Part shown: in pieces, positions 7,226 to 16,498 of the stretch
Layout: each line of letters begins with the position of its first letter
Numbering within the stretch: position 1 is the stretch's first letter
Source of the DNA: Qipengyuania flava
Lineage (GTDB): Bacteria > Pseudomonadota > Alphaproteobacteria > Sphingomonadales > Sphingomonadaceae
Direction: 5' to 3'
DNA: 64,000 nt
NCBI RefSeq assembly: GCF_011762005.1
Contig: NZ_JAASQU010000001.1
Span: 310,001 to 374,000, forward strand
Position numbers and translations under genes: made by a program
The notes under the pieces: model-generated
What the model saw: only the letters and a program-made list of their open reading frames with translations
Database searches by the model: none
Told to the model about the DNA's origin: nothing

Positions 7226-9169
7226 ATGGCATCTGTGTGTCGTCTGCTGGCACGTCTGCGGCGCAATGAGCGGGGCAACGTGCTGGCCATCGTGGGTGCG
7301 GCGCTGGTGCCGCTGACCATCATGATCGGTAGCGGCATCGACTTGAGCCGCGCCTATATGGCCAAGGCCAAGATGCAGAGCGCCTGCGACGCCGCGAGCC
7401 TTGCCGCGCGGCGGGTGATGAAGGACGACCAGCTGACCGAGGCGGTGCGCGCGACGGGGCTCGAGTTCTTCTTCTTCAACTATCCGCAGGGGCTGTATGG
7501 CGCGAGCCGGTTCAACCCCGCGGTGAGCAAGCCCGAGGCGGGGGTGATCCGGATCGCCGCCGATGCCAGGATCCCGACGGTGGTGATGCAGATGTTCGGC
7601 TTCTCCACCCTGCCGGTGGCGGTGAGCTGCGATGCTTCGCTCAATTTCGTCAACACCGATATCGTGCTGGTGCTCGACGTGACCGGTTCGATGAACGACC
7701 GGGTCGACGGGACTCGCAAGATCGAGGCGCTGCAGGACGCGGTGATGGCGCTGTATGACGAGCTCGCGCCGATCCAGGCGCAGCTCGCCTCGCAGGGGCT
7801 GCGGCTGCGCTATGGCGTGGTGCCCTATTCGAGCACGGTCAATGTCGGGCGGCTGCTCTATGCCGACGACCCGGCAAACCTGCGCGCGAACGTCACCGTG
7901 CCTTCGCGCGTGTCGAACATGACCAAGCCGGTCTACACCGCCAATACGCCGACGACGAGCGCGGACTGGGAGGTCTACAACGGCACGCGCACCGAGTCGC
8001 AGTGCCAGAGCTATGTCGGCGCGAACGACGTGACCTCGAACCCCGGCGCGCCTTCGCCCAAGGTGGTGACCAGGTACCAGGGGACGGCCTCGAGCAGCGG
8101 TTACGTCAAGTCGCAGAACTGGAATTACAACGGGCAGAGCGGCAGCTGCCGGCGGTGGAAGATCGTCGAGACAACCACCTACGACACCGCCTATGCGCAC
8201 AATGGCTGGACCTATCGCCACAGCGAATACGCGATCGGCGACTATCTCAAGCCGGGCGGTGCAATGCCGATCGCGCCCACGGCGGAGGGGACGGTGCGGA
8301 CCGCGGGTGCGTACAATGCGCAGGCGCTGGCAGGCGCGGTGACCGGCGGCGGGGTCGGCAATGCGGTGTGGAACGGCTGCATCGAGGAGCGCGACACGGT
8401 CACCTCGATCGATGGCGGCAGCAGCCTCGCGATCCCCGCGGGGGCGCATGACCTCGATATCAACCTCGTGCCCAACAGCGATGCCACGCGCTGGCGGGCG
8501 ATGGTCCCCGATCTCATCTACCAGCGCAATGCGGGCACCGGCTCTGCCAATTCGACCGCCGGCGCGAGCAGCACCACCGGGTGGATAAAGGGCAACAGTT
8601 ACGAGTCCGGTTACTGGGCCTGCCCGACCGAGGCGCGGCGGCTGCAGGTGTGGGACCGCGGCGCGCTCGACGGCTATGTGAAGGGGCTGCAGACGGTCGG
8701 GGGGACCTATCACGACATCGGCATGATCTGGGGCGCGCGGTTCATCTCGACCGGCGGCGTGTTCGGCGACAGCTGCGATGTCTACAACGGCATGCCCTGC
8801 AACCGTCACGTGATCTTCATGACCGACGGCGACCAGACCGCCTATTGCAACGTCTATGGCTCCTACGGGCTCGAGCGCAACGATATGCGCGTGCGCGGCA
8901 GCGGCGGCTGTTCGTCGGACGATCCGAACAATTCCACGGTCAAGAACCTGGTGGCACGCCACGAGCAGCGCTTCCGCATGGCCTGCAACGCGGCCAAGAA
9001 CACCAACACTTCGGTCTGGGTGATCGGCTTCGCCACCGGGCTCAACGCGAACCTGACCGGCTGCGCGAGCAGCCCGGCGCAGGCCGACACGGCCGCCAAC
9101 CGCACCGCGCTGATCGCCAAGTTCCGCCAGATCGGCAACCAGATCGGCGCGCTGAGGCTGACGCAGTGA
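7226..9169 (+). CDS. TadG-like pilus/secretion protein with a von Willebrand A domain
   Basis: About 647 residues. The N-terminus (RNERGNVLAIVGAALVPLTI) is the TadE/TadG-type hydrophobic segment that anchors the protein in the inner membrane. Residues near 150 hold a vWA metal site, DVTGSMND (DxSxS-type MIDAS with T/G/S). A long, mostly beta, Ser/Thr/Asn-rich central part follows, with paired cysteines, and the C-terminus completes the vWA fold (VIFMTDGDQTAYC). TadG proteins belong to Flp-pilus/tight-adherence systems. I chose the ATG at 7226 rather than an upstream GTG because it places the usual short basic stretch before the hydrophobic segment. Its TGA overlaps the GTG of the next gene, so translation is probably coupled. 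No TadA-D genes are nearby. Confidence 0.85.
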   Translation: MASVCRLLARLRRNERGNVLAIVGAALVPLTIMIGSGIDLSRAYMAKAKMQSACDAASLAARRVMKDDQLTEAVRATGLEFFFFNYPQGLYGASRFNPAVSKPEAGVIRIAADARIPTVVMQMFGFSTLPVAVSCDASLNFVNTDIVLVLDVTGSMNDRVDGTRKIEALQDAVMALYDELAPIQAQLASQGLRLRYGVVPYSSTVNVGRLLYADDPANLRANVTVPSRVSNMTKPVYTANTPTTSADWEVYNGTRTESQCQSYVGANDVTSNPGAPSPKVVTRYQGTASSSGYVKSQNWNYNGQSGSCRRWKIVETTTYDTAYAHNGWTYRHSEYAIGDYLKPGGAMPIAPTAEGTVRTAGAYNAQALAGAVTGGGVGNAVWNGCIEERDTVTSIDGGSSLAIPAGAHDLDINLVPNSDATRWRAMVPDLIYQRNAGTGSANSTAGASSTTGWIKGNSYESGYWACPTEARRLQVWDRGALDGYVKGLQTVGGTYHDIGMIWGARFISTGGVFGDSCDVYNGMPCNRHVIFMTDGDQTAYCNVYGSYGLERNDMRVRGSGGCSSDDPNNSTVKNLVARHEQRFRMACNAAKNTNTSVWVIGFATGLNANLTGCASSPAQADTAANRTALIAKFRQIGNQIGALRLTQ

Positions 9170-9771
9170 TCGCGCTGCTGGCCCGGCTGCGGCGCGCGCA
9201 ACGCGGCGCGGCAATCGTCGAATTCGCGCTGGTACTGGTGCCGCTGGTGCTTTTCCTCTTCGGCGGGCTCGACCTCGGCTACCAGGCCTATCTGCGCTCG
9301 GTGGTGCAGGGGGCGCTCAACGATGTCGCGCGCAGCAGCTCGCTCGAGGCGCCGGGCATTTCCTGTTCGGGCGAAACGGTGGAGAAGAAGATCGACTGCG
9401 CTATCCGCACCCGGTCCGACGTGGTCGCGCGCAATGCGACCTATCGGATCTCGATGACCAGTTTCTACGATTTCTCCGGCATCGGCCGCAGCGAAAAGCT
9501 GGTCTCCGACAACAACCGCAACGGGCGCTACGACGCGGGCGACTGTTTCGTCGATCTCAACGAGAACGGCAGCTTCGACGAGGGCGCAGGACGCACCGGG
9601 CGCGGCGGCGCGGACGACGTGGTGTTCTACAAGGTCGAGCTGGCAATGCCGCGGCTGTTCCCGATCCATCGTTTTCTCGACGTCTCGCCCGAATATGCGA
9701 TTACCGCTACCAGCGCGATCCGCAACCAGCCCTATGCGGTGCAGAAGGTGCCGCCGACCGTATGCGTATGA
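9166..9771 (+). CDS. TadE-like pseudopilin with two EF-hand-like loops
   Basis: A 201-residue TadE family member: RRAQRGAAIVEFALVLVPLV is the family's signature glycine-to-hydrophobic transition, with the conserved E19 (VEF). The GTG start lies inside the stop of the TadG-like gene (GTGA). The unusual part is a pair of calcium-loop-like sequences: DNNRNGRYDAGD (115-126) fits a 12-residue DxNxNGxxDxxD loop, and DLNENGSFDEG (130-140) repeats the pattern without the last acidic residue. This suggests a metal-stabilised extracellular tip. The C-terminus (NQPYAVQKVPPTVCV) ends in a cysteine-containing tail. The gene overlaps the next TadE-like gene by about 10 bases. Confidence 0.85.
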   Translation: MIALLARLRRAQRGAAIVEFALVLVPLVLFLFGGLDLGYQAYLRSVVQGALNDVARSSSLEAPGISCSGETVEKKIDCAIRTRSDVVARNATYRISMTSFYDFSGIGRSEKLVSDNNRNGRYDAGDCFVDLNENGSFDEGAGRTGRGGADDVVFYKVELAMPRLFPIHRFLDVSPEYAITATSAIRNQPYAVQKVPPTVCV

Positions 9772-10445
9772 CCGATTTCGCTCTTATCCGGCGGCCATTC
9801 CCTCTCAGGCGGCCGATCCCCGTGACCGGCCTGCTCGCACGGCTGCGCGCGTCGCGCAGCGGCATCGCGCTGACCGAGTTTGCCATTTCGCTGCCGATCT
9901 TCGTGACGCTGCTGTTCGGCGGGCTCGAGATCATCAGTTTGGTGATGGCGCATATGCGGATGAGCCAGGTCGCGATCAGCGTGGCCGATAACGCCGGACG
10001 CGTGCGGACCAAGATCGACGAGGCCGACATCTATGAAGTGTTCGCGGGCGCGAACCTGGTCGGCGGGGGCGATTTCCACCGCGACGCGCGCGTGATCCTG
10101 TCGTCGCTCGAACCCAACAAGCAGACGGGCAGCCGGGCGGGCCAGATGATCACCTGGCAACGCTGCTATGGCGCGCTCCCGGTGTCGCCACGCTACGGCG
10201 CCGAAGGCACGGGCAAGAACGACAATTCGCTGGCGCTGGGCATGGGATCGCTCAATTCGCGGATCCGCGCCGCCGAAGGCACCGCGGTGATGTTCGCCGA
10301 AGTGTCCTATCGCTACACGCCCAGGATCCTGCCGAGCATCGTCAGCAACGGGATCGACCTGCGCTACGAGAGCGCCTTCAACGTACGCGAGCGCAACGAC
10401 CAGGATATTTCCAATATCCAGCGACTGGCCACCAACGCCTGTTGA
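9762..10445 (+). CDS. Second TadE-like protein
   Basis: A 227-residue TadE family protein: a basic N-terminus, then SRSGIALTEFAISLPIFVTL with the invariant glutamate of the TEF motif, then a periplasmic region without further membrane segments. It overlaps the preceding TadE-like gene; the ATG at 9762 and one at 9768 (overlapping the TGA as ATGA) are both possible. Two cysteines (C near 130 and the last residue) could form a disulphide with a partner. TadE-type minor pseudopilins are needed for Flp pilus or related envelope assemblies. This gene and its two upstream neighbours form one operon. Confidence 0.82.
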   Translation: MRMTDFALIRRPFPLRRPIPVTGLLARLRASRSGIALTEFAISLPIFVTLLFGGLEIISLVMAHMRMSQVAISVADNAGRVRTKIDEADIYEVFAGANLVGGGDFHRDARVILSSLEPNKQTGSRAGQMITWQRCYGALPVSPRYGAEGTGKNDNSLALGMGSLNSRIRAAEGTAVMFAEVSYRYTPRILPSIVSNGIDLRYESAFNVRERNDQDISNIQRLATNAC

Positions 10446-10452
10446 GGACTGG

Positions 10453-10791
10453 ATGAACAGCAAGTTCGCCTTGTCGATCGCGGCGACGGTGATGCTGCTG
10501 GTCCTCGCCATGCTGGGCGAGGGCGGTGCCGTATCGAACATTGCGCAGGCGGATGCCGCGCAGACCGAACAGGCACGCCGGATCTTGAGCCGGGGCGGCG
10601 ATCCGCAGCCTGTATCGGCGCCGGGCGCATCCTCGCCCTGGGCGGTGTCGGCCGATACGCCTGCGACGCCGCACGGCGCGAGCATTACGGCCGCCTCCGC
10701 GATCCCCGTTTACGAATATCGCAATGTACCGGTCGCGATACCGCAGGAAATCCTCGATCCCGACAAAGTAGCGGCCAGCCCGATCCGATAG
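10453..10791 (+). CDS. Small exported hypothetical protein
   Basis: A 112-residue protein with a hydrophobic N-terminal segment (FALSIAATVMLLVLAMLGEG) that could be a signal anchor, followed by an Ala/Pro/Ser-rich, probably unstructured region. I do not recognise a family. It begins 8 bases after the second TadE-like gene and ends in a dyad that could serve as terminator, so it is the last gene of the TadG/TadE operon and may be an envelope accessory protein. Confidence 0.6.
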   Translation: MNSKFALSIAATVMLLVLAMLGEGGAVSNIAQADAAQTEQARRILSRGGDPQPVSAPGASSPWAVSADTPATPHGASITAASAIPVYEYRNVPVAIPQEILDPDKVAASPIR

Positions 10792-10804
10792 ACCGGGCTG
10801 GCCG
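10772..10804. terminator. Bidirectional dyad between converging genes
   Basis: cggccagcccg (10772-10782) and cgggctggccg (10794-10804) are perfect 11-base complements around an 11-base loop. The dyad overlaps the stop of the small exported protein and lies just beyond the end of proA on the other strand. No clear T-run follows on either side, but its position between two converging genes favours termination in both directions. Confidence 0.6.
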
Positions 10805-10828
10805 TCTCAAACGCTTTCAGCGTGTCGT

Positions 10829-12094
10829 TTACGGACGGGTCTGTCCGTCGCCGTGCACGAGGTACTTGAAGCTGCACAGCTGTTCGAGCCCGACCGGGCC
10901 GCGCGCGTGCATCTTGCCCGTCGCGATGCCGATTTCCGCGCCCATGCCGAATTCGCCGCCATCGGCGAACTGCGTGCTGGCATTGTGCATCACGATCGCG
11001 CTGTCGATGCTGGTCATGAACTTGCGCGCGGCGGCTTCATCCTCGGTGATGATCGCGTCGGTATGATGGCTCGAATGCTCTTCGACCCAGGCGATGCCTT
11101 CATCGAGGCCGTCGACGATCTTCACGCTGGCGATCGGGTCGAGATATTCGGTATTCCAGTCTTCCTCGGTAGCGGGCTTGAGCCGATCGTCGATAGCCAC
11201 TGCATCGGCATCGCCGCGCAGTTCGCAATCGGCGCCCATCGTGTCGGCGAATTTGGGTATGAAATCCTCGGCCACCGCGCGGTCGACCACCACGCTTTCG
11301 GTCGCGCCGCACACGCCGGTACGGCGCAGCTTGGCATTGCGGATCACCTTGACCGCCTTGTCGAGGTCGGCTGCCGCATGGACATAGCTGTGGCAATTGC
11401 CATCGAGGTGGAGCAGCGTGGGCACGCTCGCCTGGTCGCGGACCAGCTCGACCAGCCCGCGCCCGCCGCGCGGAATCACGAGGTCGACGAACTGATCGGC
11501 CTTGAGCAATGCGGCGACGGCATTGCGGTCGGTGGTGCCCACGGTCTGTACCGCATCTTCGGGAAGGTCCGCCGCGTTCAGTCCGGCGCGCATGCATTCG
11601 ACGATCACGCGCGTCGAATGGCGGCTTTCGCTGCCACCGCGCAGGATCACCGCATTGCCCGACTTGAGGCACAGGGCGGAGGCATCCGCACCGACATTGG
11701 GGCGCGATTCATAGATCATGCCGATCACGCCGATAGGTACGGCAACGCGATCGATGGTCAGGCCGTTGGGGCGCTCGAACGTGGCAAGCTGGCGACCCAC
11801 GGGATCGGGCAGTTCGGCGATCTCCTCAAGCGCGCCGGCCATGCCTTCGATCCGGTCTTGGGTCAGGCGCAGGCGGTCGATGAAGCTTTCGGGCTTGCTG
11901 CCCTCGACGCTTTTTACGTCTTCGGCGTTGGCCTCCAGCAATTCGCCGGTCCGGCTGCGAAGCGCCTTGGCGGCTTCGCGCAGCGCGGTGTTCTTCGCGT
12001 CGGTACTGGCCGACAACAGGCCACGCGCCGCCTTCCGCGCGCGCTGGCCCAGTTCATGGATATGGATTTGCGGATCAAGTGTCTGGTCGGTCAT
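10829..12094 (-). CDS. proA: Glutamate-5-semialdehyde dehydrogenase (gamma-glutamyl phosphate reductase)
   Basis: A 421-residue ProA, typical in length. It reduces gamma-glutamyl phosphate to glutamate semialdehyde with NADPH in proline synthesis, in the cytoplasm. [20 protein letters not shown] is the family's nucleotide-binding stretch. [10 protein letters not shown] carries the catalytic cysteine, and the C-terminal [19 protein letters not shown] is the standard ProA ending. It lies 44 bases downstream of proC on the same strand, so the two are probably co-transcribed. proB, whose product hands its unstable phosphate to ProA, is transcribed divergently from the other side of proC. Confidence 0.97.
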   Translation of the reverse strand: MTDQTLDPQIHIHELGQRARKAARGLLSASTDAKNTALREAAKALRSRTGELLEANAEDVKSVEGSKPESFIDRLRLTQDRIEGMAGALEEIAELPDPVGRQLATFERPNGLTIDRVAVPIGVIGMIYESRPNVGADASALCLKSGNAVILRGGSESRHSTRVIVECMRAGLNAADLPEDAVQTVGTTDRNAVAALLKADQFVDLVIPRGGRGLVELVRDQASVPTLLHLDGNCHSYVHAAADLDKAVKVIRNAKLRRTGVCGATESVVVDRAVAEDFIPKFADTMGADCELRGDADAVAIDDRLKPATEEDWNTEYLDPIASVKIVDGLDEGIAWVEEHSSHHTDAIITEDEAAARKFMTSIDSAIVMHNASTQFADGGEFGMGAEIGIATGKMHARGPVGLEQLCSFKYLVHGDGQTRP

Positions 12095-12138
12095 AAAAAT
12101 CTTCCGTTAACGTGTGTTGGGGCGGGAGGCGCTGGGCA

Positions 12139-12924
12139 TCAGCGCAGCTCGACCGCCCGGTCGTATGCGGCCTGCAGTGTATCATGCAGCCGGGTGGAAA
12201 GGCCACCGTCGCCATTGAGCGCGTTGAGCCCGGCAGCGGTCGTGCCGCCCTTGCTGGTGACCGAATTGCGCAATTCCTCGAGGCTGGGCGCGCCGGCCTC
12301 GCTGGCCATGGCGATCGCACCGCCGATCGTGCCCAGCACCATGTCGCGCGCTTCGTCCTCGTCGAAGCCCTGCGCCATCGCCGCCTCGGCGTAGGCGCGT
12401 GCGATTTCGAAGACGTAGCCCGGGCCCGAGCCTGCAACTGCAGTGACGCGGTCAAGCTTCTCTTCGCTGTCGACGGTGATCGTTGCGCCCGCTCGGCGCA
12501 TGAAGGCCTCGGCATGGGCGACGTGATCGCCCGTGGCATGCGGACCCGGGCAAATGCCGCTGACACCCTGGCCGATGGCAGCGGGAAGGTTGGGCATGGT
12601 GCGGATGACGGGCGCATCGCCCATCAGCGTCGACAGCCGGCCTGCGGAATAGCCCGCGGCAATCGAAAGCACGTAGCCGCCGGGTGCGAGATGTTCGGTA
12701 TAGTCGGCGAGGATATCGTCGATCAGCTGCGGCTTGACCGCCGCGATGACGAGATCGAAGCGCTGCCCGGCGATGTCGCCGCGGTCGGCAACCAGCGTGA
12801 CCCCATCGGGCACATCGCTGCCCGCGGGATCGACCACGGTTATCGCTTCGGGACCCTCGACCCATTGCGAAAGTAAAGCGGAACCCATTTTTCCGCATCC
12901 GACAATACAAACAGTTTTCGTAAT
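12139..12924 (-). CDS. proC: Pyrroline-5-carboxylate reductase with apparent ATT start
   Basis: ProC reduces pyrroline-5-carboxylate to proline. The body is normal: PNLPAAIGQGVSGI and the C-terminal dimerisation block with GSGPGYVFE and SKGGTTAAGLNAL. The Rossmann motif GCGKMG needs residues upstream of the first available ATG (12888), which would cut it in half. Reading 12 codons further upstream gives TKTVCIVGCGKMG, exactly where homologues begin, but the codon at the start position (12924-12922) is ATT. No ATG, GTG or TTG lies between it and the in-frame TAG upstream. I therefore give the gene from the ATT. An ATT start is known in a few bacterial genes (infC); alternatives are a sequencing error or a damaged start codon. 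Confidence 0.88.
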   Translation of the reverse strand: MTKTVCIVGCGKMGSALLSQWVEGPEAITVVDPAGSDVPDGVTLVADRGDIAGQRFDLVIAAVKPQLIDDILADYTEHLAPGGYVLSIAAGYSAGRLSTLMGDAPVIRTMPNLPAAIGQGVSGICPGPHATGDHVAHAEAFMRRAGATITVDSEEKLDRVTAVAGSGPGYVFEIARAYAEAAMAQGFDEDEARDMVLGTIGGAIAMASEAGAPSLEELRNSVTSKGGTTAAGLNALNGDGGLSTRLHDTLQAAYDRAVELR

Positions 12925-13067
12925 GACTAAAATCCGTTTCCGAGCCTATATGCTCTTGTGATTTCTTCCGCTTACTTGACTACAGAATTCCCGACGCCCG
13001 GGAACTCGACTGCTACTTTGACAGTTACCATGTTTTAAGCGCTTGGCCGATATTCGGCAGAATGTGG

Positions 13068-13096
13068 TTGTGCGCTGCACCATCACTATCTATATT
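13068..13096 (+). promoter_or_regulatory. Candidate sigma-70 promoter for proB
   Basis: TTGTGC (13068-13073) and TATATT (13091-13096) are separated by exactly 17 bases, in the AT-rich gap between divergent proC and proB. Transcription would begin about 35 bases before the proB ATG. The -35 hexamer matches the consensus at only three to four positions, so this is tentative. Confidence 0.35.
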
Positions 13097-13136
13097 ACGC
13101 TCTAGATATTTCAAGCCTCCGCAACTTTTGGAAAGC

Positions 13137-14285
13137 ATGACCAAAAAGCGAAACATTGTCGTCAAAATCGGTTCGGCCCTCCTTGCCAACCTTGAACTCC
13201 TCACGCCGCGCTATGGCTTCCTCCAGCGCCTGCTCGAGGATATAGCCCAGCTTCGCGCCGAAGGGACGAACGTCATCCTGTGTTCGTCGGGCTCGGTCGC
13301 GCTGGGCTTGCGCATCATCGGTGAAACGCCCGAAAGCGCAGGAGTTTCCGACAAGCAGGCGGCTGCAGCCTGCGGCATGCCCTTGCTGCTAAACGCCTAC
13401 AAGCAGGTGGGGCACGAATTCGGCTTCGATATCGCGCAGGTGCTGCTGACGCTGGGCGATTTCGAAGACCACCGGCGCTTCCTCAACACGCGCAATACGG
13501 TGCATCGCCTGCTCGAATCGAACGTGGTGCCGATCGTCAACGAGAACGACACCATCACCACCGAGGAAATCCGTGTCGGCGACAACGACCGGCTGGCGGC
13601 CAAGGTCGCGCAGATGGTCGGGGCGGACGATTTCGTCATCCTTACCGGGGTCGACGGGCTGTACGATCGCAATCCGGACGAGCCCGGGGCCAAGTTCATC
13701 GCCGAGGTCGAGGATGTCGGCATGTATATGGATGCGACCAAGGGCAAGAGCACGCTGGGCACCGGTGGGATGGAAACCAAGCTGCTCGCGGCGAACATGG
13801 CGCAGGAAGCGGGGGTCACCACATGGATCGCGCAAGGCGAGGTCGACCACCCGGTATCGAGCGTGCTCGACGGTTCGCGTCGTTCGACCAAGATCCTGCC
13901 GCATCCCAACCCGCTGTCGGGCTGGGACAGCTGGATCGCCAACCGCCTGCAAATGGCGGGGAGCCTGGTGATCTCGGATTCGCTGGCCGCCTCGCTCAGC
14001 GGAGATCGCCCGATCCGGCGCGAGGACGTGATCTCGATGACCGGCGATTTCACGCGCGGCGACGTGCTGCACATCTACGACAGCAAGGGTATCGAACGCG
14101 CCCGCGGGCTAAGCGACTTCACGTCGGAGGAATTGCGCGTGCTGACCAGCAACCCCGACACGCAGGCCGAACAATTGCTCGGCTACCGCACCAAGGGCGA
14201 GGTGGTCCGCAGCGCCAATTTGGTAATGCTCGAGAACCGTCACCTGCTGTGGGATGCGCCCGAGGAAATCGTCGGCCAGGTCTGA
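13137..14285 (+). CDS. proB: Glutamate 5-kinase
   Basis: About 382 residues, the first enzyme of proline synthesis, which phosphorylates glutamate. The amino-acid kinase domain (residues 1-260) is clear: NIVVKIGSALL at the N-terminus, VILCSSGSVALG, NENDTITTEEIRVGDND (substrate and Mg-ATP) and GTGGMETKL. A C-terminal PUA domain follows (about 285-375), a common ProB layout. I chose the ATG at 13137 because kinases of this family begin a few residues before the VVKIGS strand; an upstream frame extension adds a meaningless leader. It is separated from proC-proA and transcribed the other way. ProB is normally feedback-inhibited by proline. Confidence 0.95.
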   Translation: MTKKRNIVVKIGSALLANLELLTPRYGFLQRLLEDIAQLRAEGTNVILCSSGSVALGLRIIGETPESAGVSDKQAAAACGMPLLLNAYKQVGHEFGFDIAQVLLTLGDFEDHRRFLNTRNTVHRLLESNVVPIVNENDTITTEEIRVGDNDRLAAKVAQMVGADDFVILTGVDGLYDRNPDEPGAKFIAEVEDVGMYMDATKGKSTLGTGGMETKLLAANMAQEAGVTTWIAQGEVDHPVSSVLDGSRRSTKILPHPNPLSGWDSWIANRLQMAGSLVISDSLAASLSGDRPIRREDVISMTGDFTRGDVLHIYDSKGIERARGLSDFTSEELRVLTSNPDTQAEQLLGYRTKGEVVRSANLVMLENRHLLWDAPEEIVGQV

Positions 14286-14396
14286 CCGGACGCACGGGGC
14301 GAGCCGGGGCGGCCGCTGCGGCATGCCGACGCGCGGGGGACAGGGCGGCGAACTTCACTTGGCGTTCATCGGGACGCTGGCTATAGGCTGCTTCCC

Positions 14397-15200
14397 ATGA
14401 CGACCCAGACCCGTTCCGCAACCAAGCTCATCCTCGGCGCCGCGCTGGCGGGTGCGACTGTCCTCACTGCCGGCTGCGCCGGGCGCGACAATGGCCCGCG
14501 CGACACCGCCTATGTCGCGCGCGACGTGGAATCGCTCTACTGGGAAGCCAAGCGCCGGCTCGACAACGGCCAGGCCGAAATGGCTGCCGCGCTGTTCGAC
14601 GAAGTCGAGCGCCAGCACCCCTATTCGCCCTGGGCGCGCCGTGCGCAGTTGATGGGTTCGTTCAGCTATTACGTTGCCAAGGATTACAACAAGGCAATCG
14701 CCGCATCACAGCGGTTCCTGCAGATCCACCCGGGCAACAAGGACGCGCCCTATGCCTTCTACCTGATCGCGCTCAGCTATTACGAGCAGATCAGCGACGT
14801 GCAGCGCGACCAGAAGATCACCGACCAGGCGCTGACCGCGCTTAACGAGATCAACCGCCGCTTCCCCAACAGCGACTATGCCGCCGACGCGCGGCTCAAG
14901 ATCGACCTCGTGCGCGATCACCTCGCGGGCAAGGAGATGGAGATCGGGCGGCATTACGAACGCTCGGGCAAGTGGATCGCGGCGCAGATTCGCTTCCAGA
15001 ACGTGGTCGACAATTACGAGACCACCAGCCACGCGCCCGAGGCGCTGTATCGGCTGACCGAGACCAGCCTTGCGCTGGGCATCCCCGCCGAAGCGGTGAA
15101 ATACGCCGCAGTGCTCGGCGCGAACTATCCGGGCAGCGAGTGGTACGACAAGGCCTACGACCTCGTGCAGAAGCACGCCCCGGGCGCCAGCGCGGGCTGA
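14397..15200 (+). CDS. bamD: Outer-membrane protein assembly lipoprotein BamD
   Basis: A 267-residue lipoprotein: the signal peptide ends in the lipobox LTAGC, so C27 would be lipidated and the protein anchored in the outer membrane. The body holds about five TPR-like helical pairs (for example YWEAKRRLDNGQAEMAAALF and HPYSPWARRAQLM, which match conserved BamD positions). BamD works with BamA in inserting beta-barrel proteins. It is followed by a converging diguanylate cyclase. recN and ligA downstream fit a gene order I have seen in sphingomonads (bamD-recN-ligA), here interrupted. Confidence 0.95.
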   Translation: MTTQTRSATKLILGAALAGATVLTAGCAGRDNGPRDTAYVARDVESLYWEAKRRLDNGQAEMAAALFDEVERQHPYSPWARRAQLMGSFSYYVAKDYNKAIAASQRFLQIHPGNKDAPYAFYLIALSYYEQISDVQRDQKITDQALTALNEINRRFPNSDYAADARLKIDLVRDHLAGKEMEIGRHYERSGKWIAAQIRFQNVVDNYETTSHAPEALYRLTETSLALGIPAEAVKYAAVLGANYPGSEWYDKAYDLVQKHAPGASAG

Positions 15201-15203
15201 TCC

Positions 15204-16367
15204 TCAACCGGTGCCGACGCACGCGGCCGCCGAGTGCGAGGCGTGCCGCGGCACGGCGGGATCGCGCGAATCGCGCACCCGGTTACGGCCCTCGTTCTTG
15301 GCGCGATAGAGCGCGCGGTCGGCCTGGCCGTAGAGCGCTGTCCAGTCCTCGCCTGCCGTCACCCGCGCCTCGGCGACGCCGATGCTGGCGGTGATCGCTT
15401 CGCCATGCGGCATATCGGCGGCGGCGATTTCTCCCAGCAGTTGTAGCGCGATCGCCGGATCGAGCGCCTCGGTGCCCGCGAGCAGCGCGAATTCCTCGCC
15501 GCCGAGCCGCGCCGCACAGATTTCGCCCCGGGCGTGCGTGCGCAGCAGATGCGCGATCGCCTGCAGCACCGCGTCGCCGACATCGTGGCCGAAGCGGTCG
15601 TTGATCGTCTTGAAGCGGTCGATGTCGACCACCATCAGCCGCACCGCCGTGCCGCGCGCGGCGAAGCGTTCGAAACATTCGAGCAATGCGCGGCGATTGG
15701 CCAGCCCGGTCAGCGGGTCGCGGCGCGCCAGTTCGCCCGAACGGTGCCGCGCCTCGACGAGGCTGAGCAGCAGGCCCTGGTGACGCACCATCATCACCAG
15801 CTGAAACCCCGCCGCGATCAGGATGGTCAATGCGAGCACGCGGTCCATCAACTCGCCGGTTCCCAGCAGCACCATTGCCACCGGGCCCATCGTCACCAGC
15901 AGCACGGTCATTCCGACGCTGCGCACCGCCATCAGGCAATAGCCGGTAATCAGCGCGCCCAGCGACATGATGGCGGGGTAGTAGAGCCGTATCCCGACCG
16001 GCGCGCTGGCCCAGCTGGCGATGCACCAGATGCTCCCCACCGCGGCGGTCAGCAGGCAGATCTGCCACACCGAATCGATCACCGCGCGCGCTTCGCTTAC
16101 GTCGGTGGCCTCGTCGATCGGCCGGCGGATGCGCACCAGCGCGGTCACGCTGAGTGCCAGCACTAGCAGCGGGGTGCCGTAGGCGATCACCGGCCCCGCG
16201 CCGGGACTCGCACCATAGATGCAGATGGGCAGGCTGAGTATGAAGCCGATGAACAGCAGCCGTGCCTGGCCGCGCATGTGGTCGGCGGTGAGCAAGGTGA
16301 ATTCGTCGCGCAGATGCGCGGGAATATCGGGCCCCAGCAGCCCGGCGAAAAAGCGTCTCCCTGTCAC
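15204..16367 (-). CDS. Membrane diguanylate cyclase (GGDEF)
   Basis: About 387 residues. The N-terminal half has five to six hydrophobic helices (for example ARLLFIGFILSLPICIYG) forming an integral membrane sensor. The C-terminal half is a GGDEF domain with RDPLTGLANRR, DIDRFKTINDRFGHDVGD and an active GGEEF signature near residues 288-292, so it should make c-di-GMP at the inner membrane. The RxxD inhibitory site expected just before GGEEF is absent (the sequence there is RGEICAARL), so product inhibition of the usual kind is unlikely. I chose the GTG at 16367; the frame also continues to an ATG at 16454, but that adds an arginine-rich leader unlike relatives. Confidence 0.88.
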   Translation of the reverse strand: MTGRRFFAGLLGPDIPAHLRDEFTLLTADHMRGQARLLFIGFILSLPICIYGASPGAGPVIAYGTPLLVLALSVTALVRIRRPIDEATDVSEARAVIDSVWQICLLTAAVGSIWCIASWASAPVGIRLYYPAIMSLGALITGYCLMAVRSVGMTVLLVTMGPVAMVLLGTGELMDRVLALTILIAAGFQLVMMVRHQGLLLSLVEARHRSGELARRDPLTGLANRRALLECFERFAARGTAVRLMVVDIDRFKTINDRFGHDVGDAVLQAIAHLLRTHARGEICAARLGGEEFALLAGTEALDPAIALQLLGEIAAADMPHGEAITASIGVAEARVTAGEDWTALYGQADRALYRAKNEGRNRVRDSRDPAVPRHASHSAAACVGTG

Positions 16368-16498
16368 GCAGAGCGGACTAATGCAGCATTTGCTAATTCG
16401 GCGTTTACAACGTCTCTTCTCAATGCCGCTTCGCACTTGTCGATTGCCGCGCAAGCCCTGCTGACTTGCCTTGCGCCAGCGGCTAGGAGGGAGGCCGC

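Noticed and set aside
13018..13046. Promoter with TTGACA at 13018
   Set aside because: No -10-like hexamer at 16-18 bases; the pair at 13068-13096 is better placed for proB.
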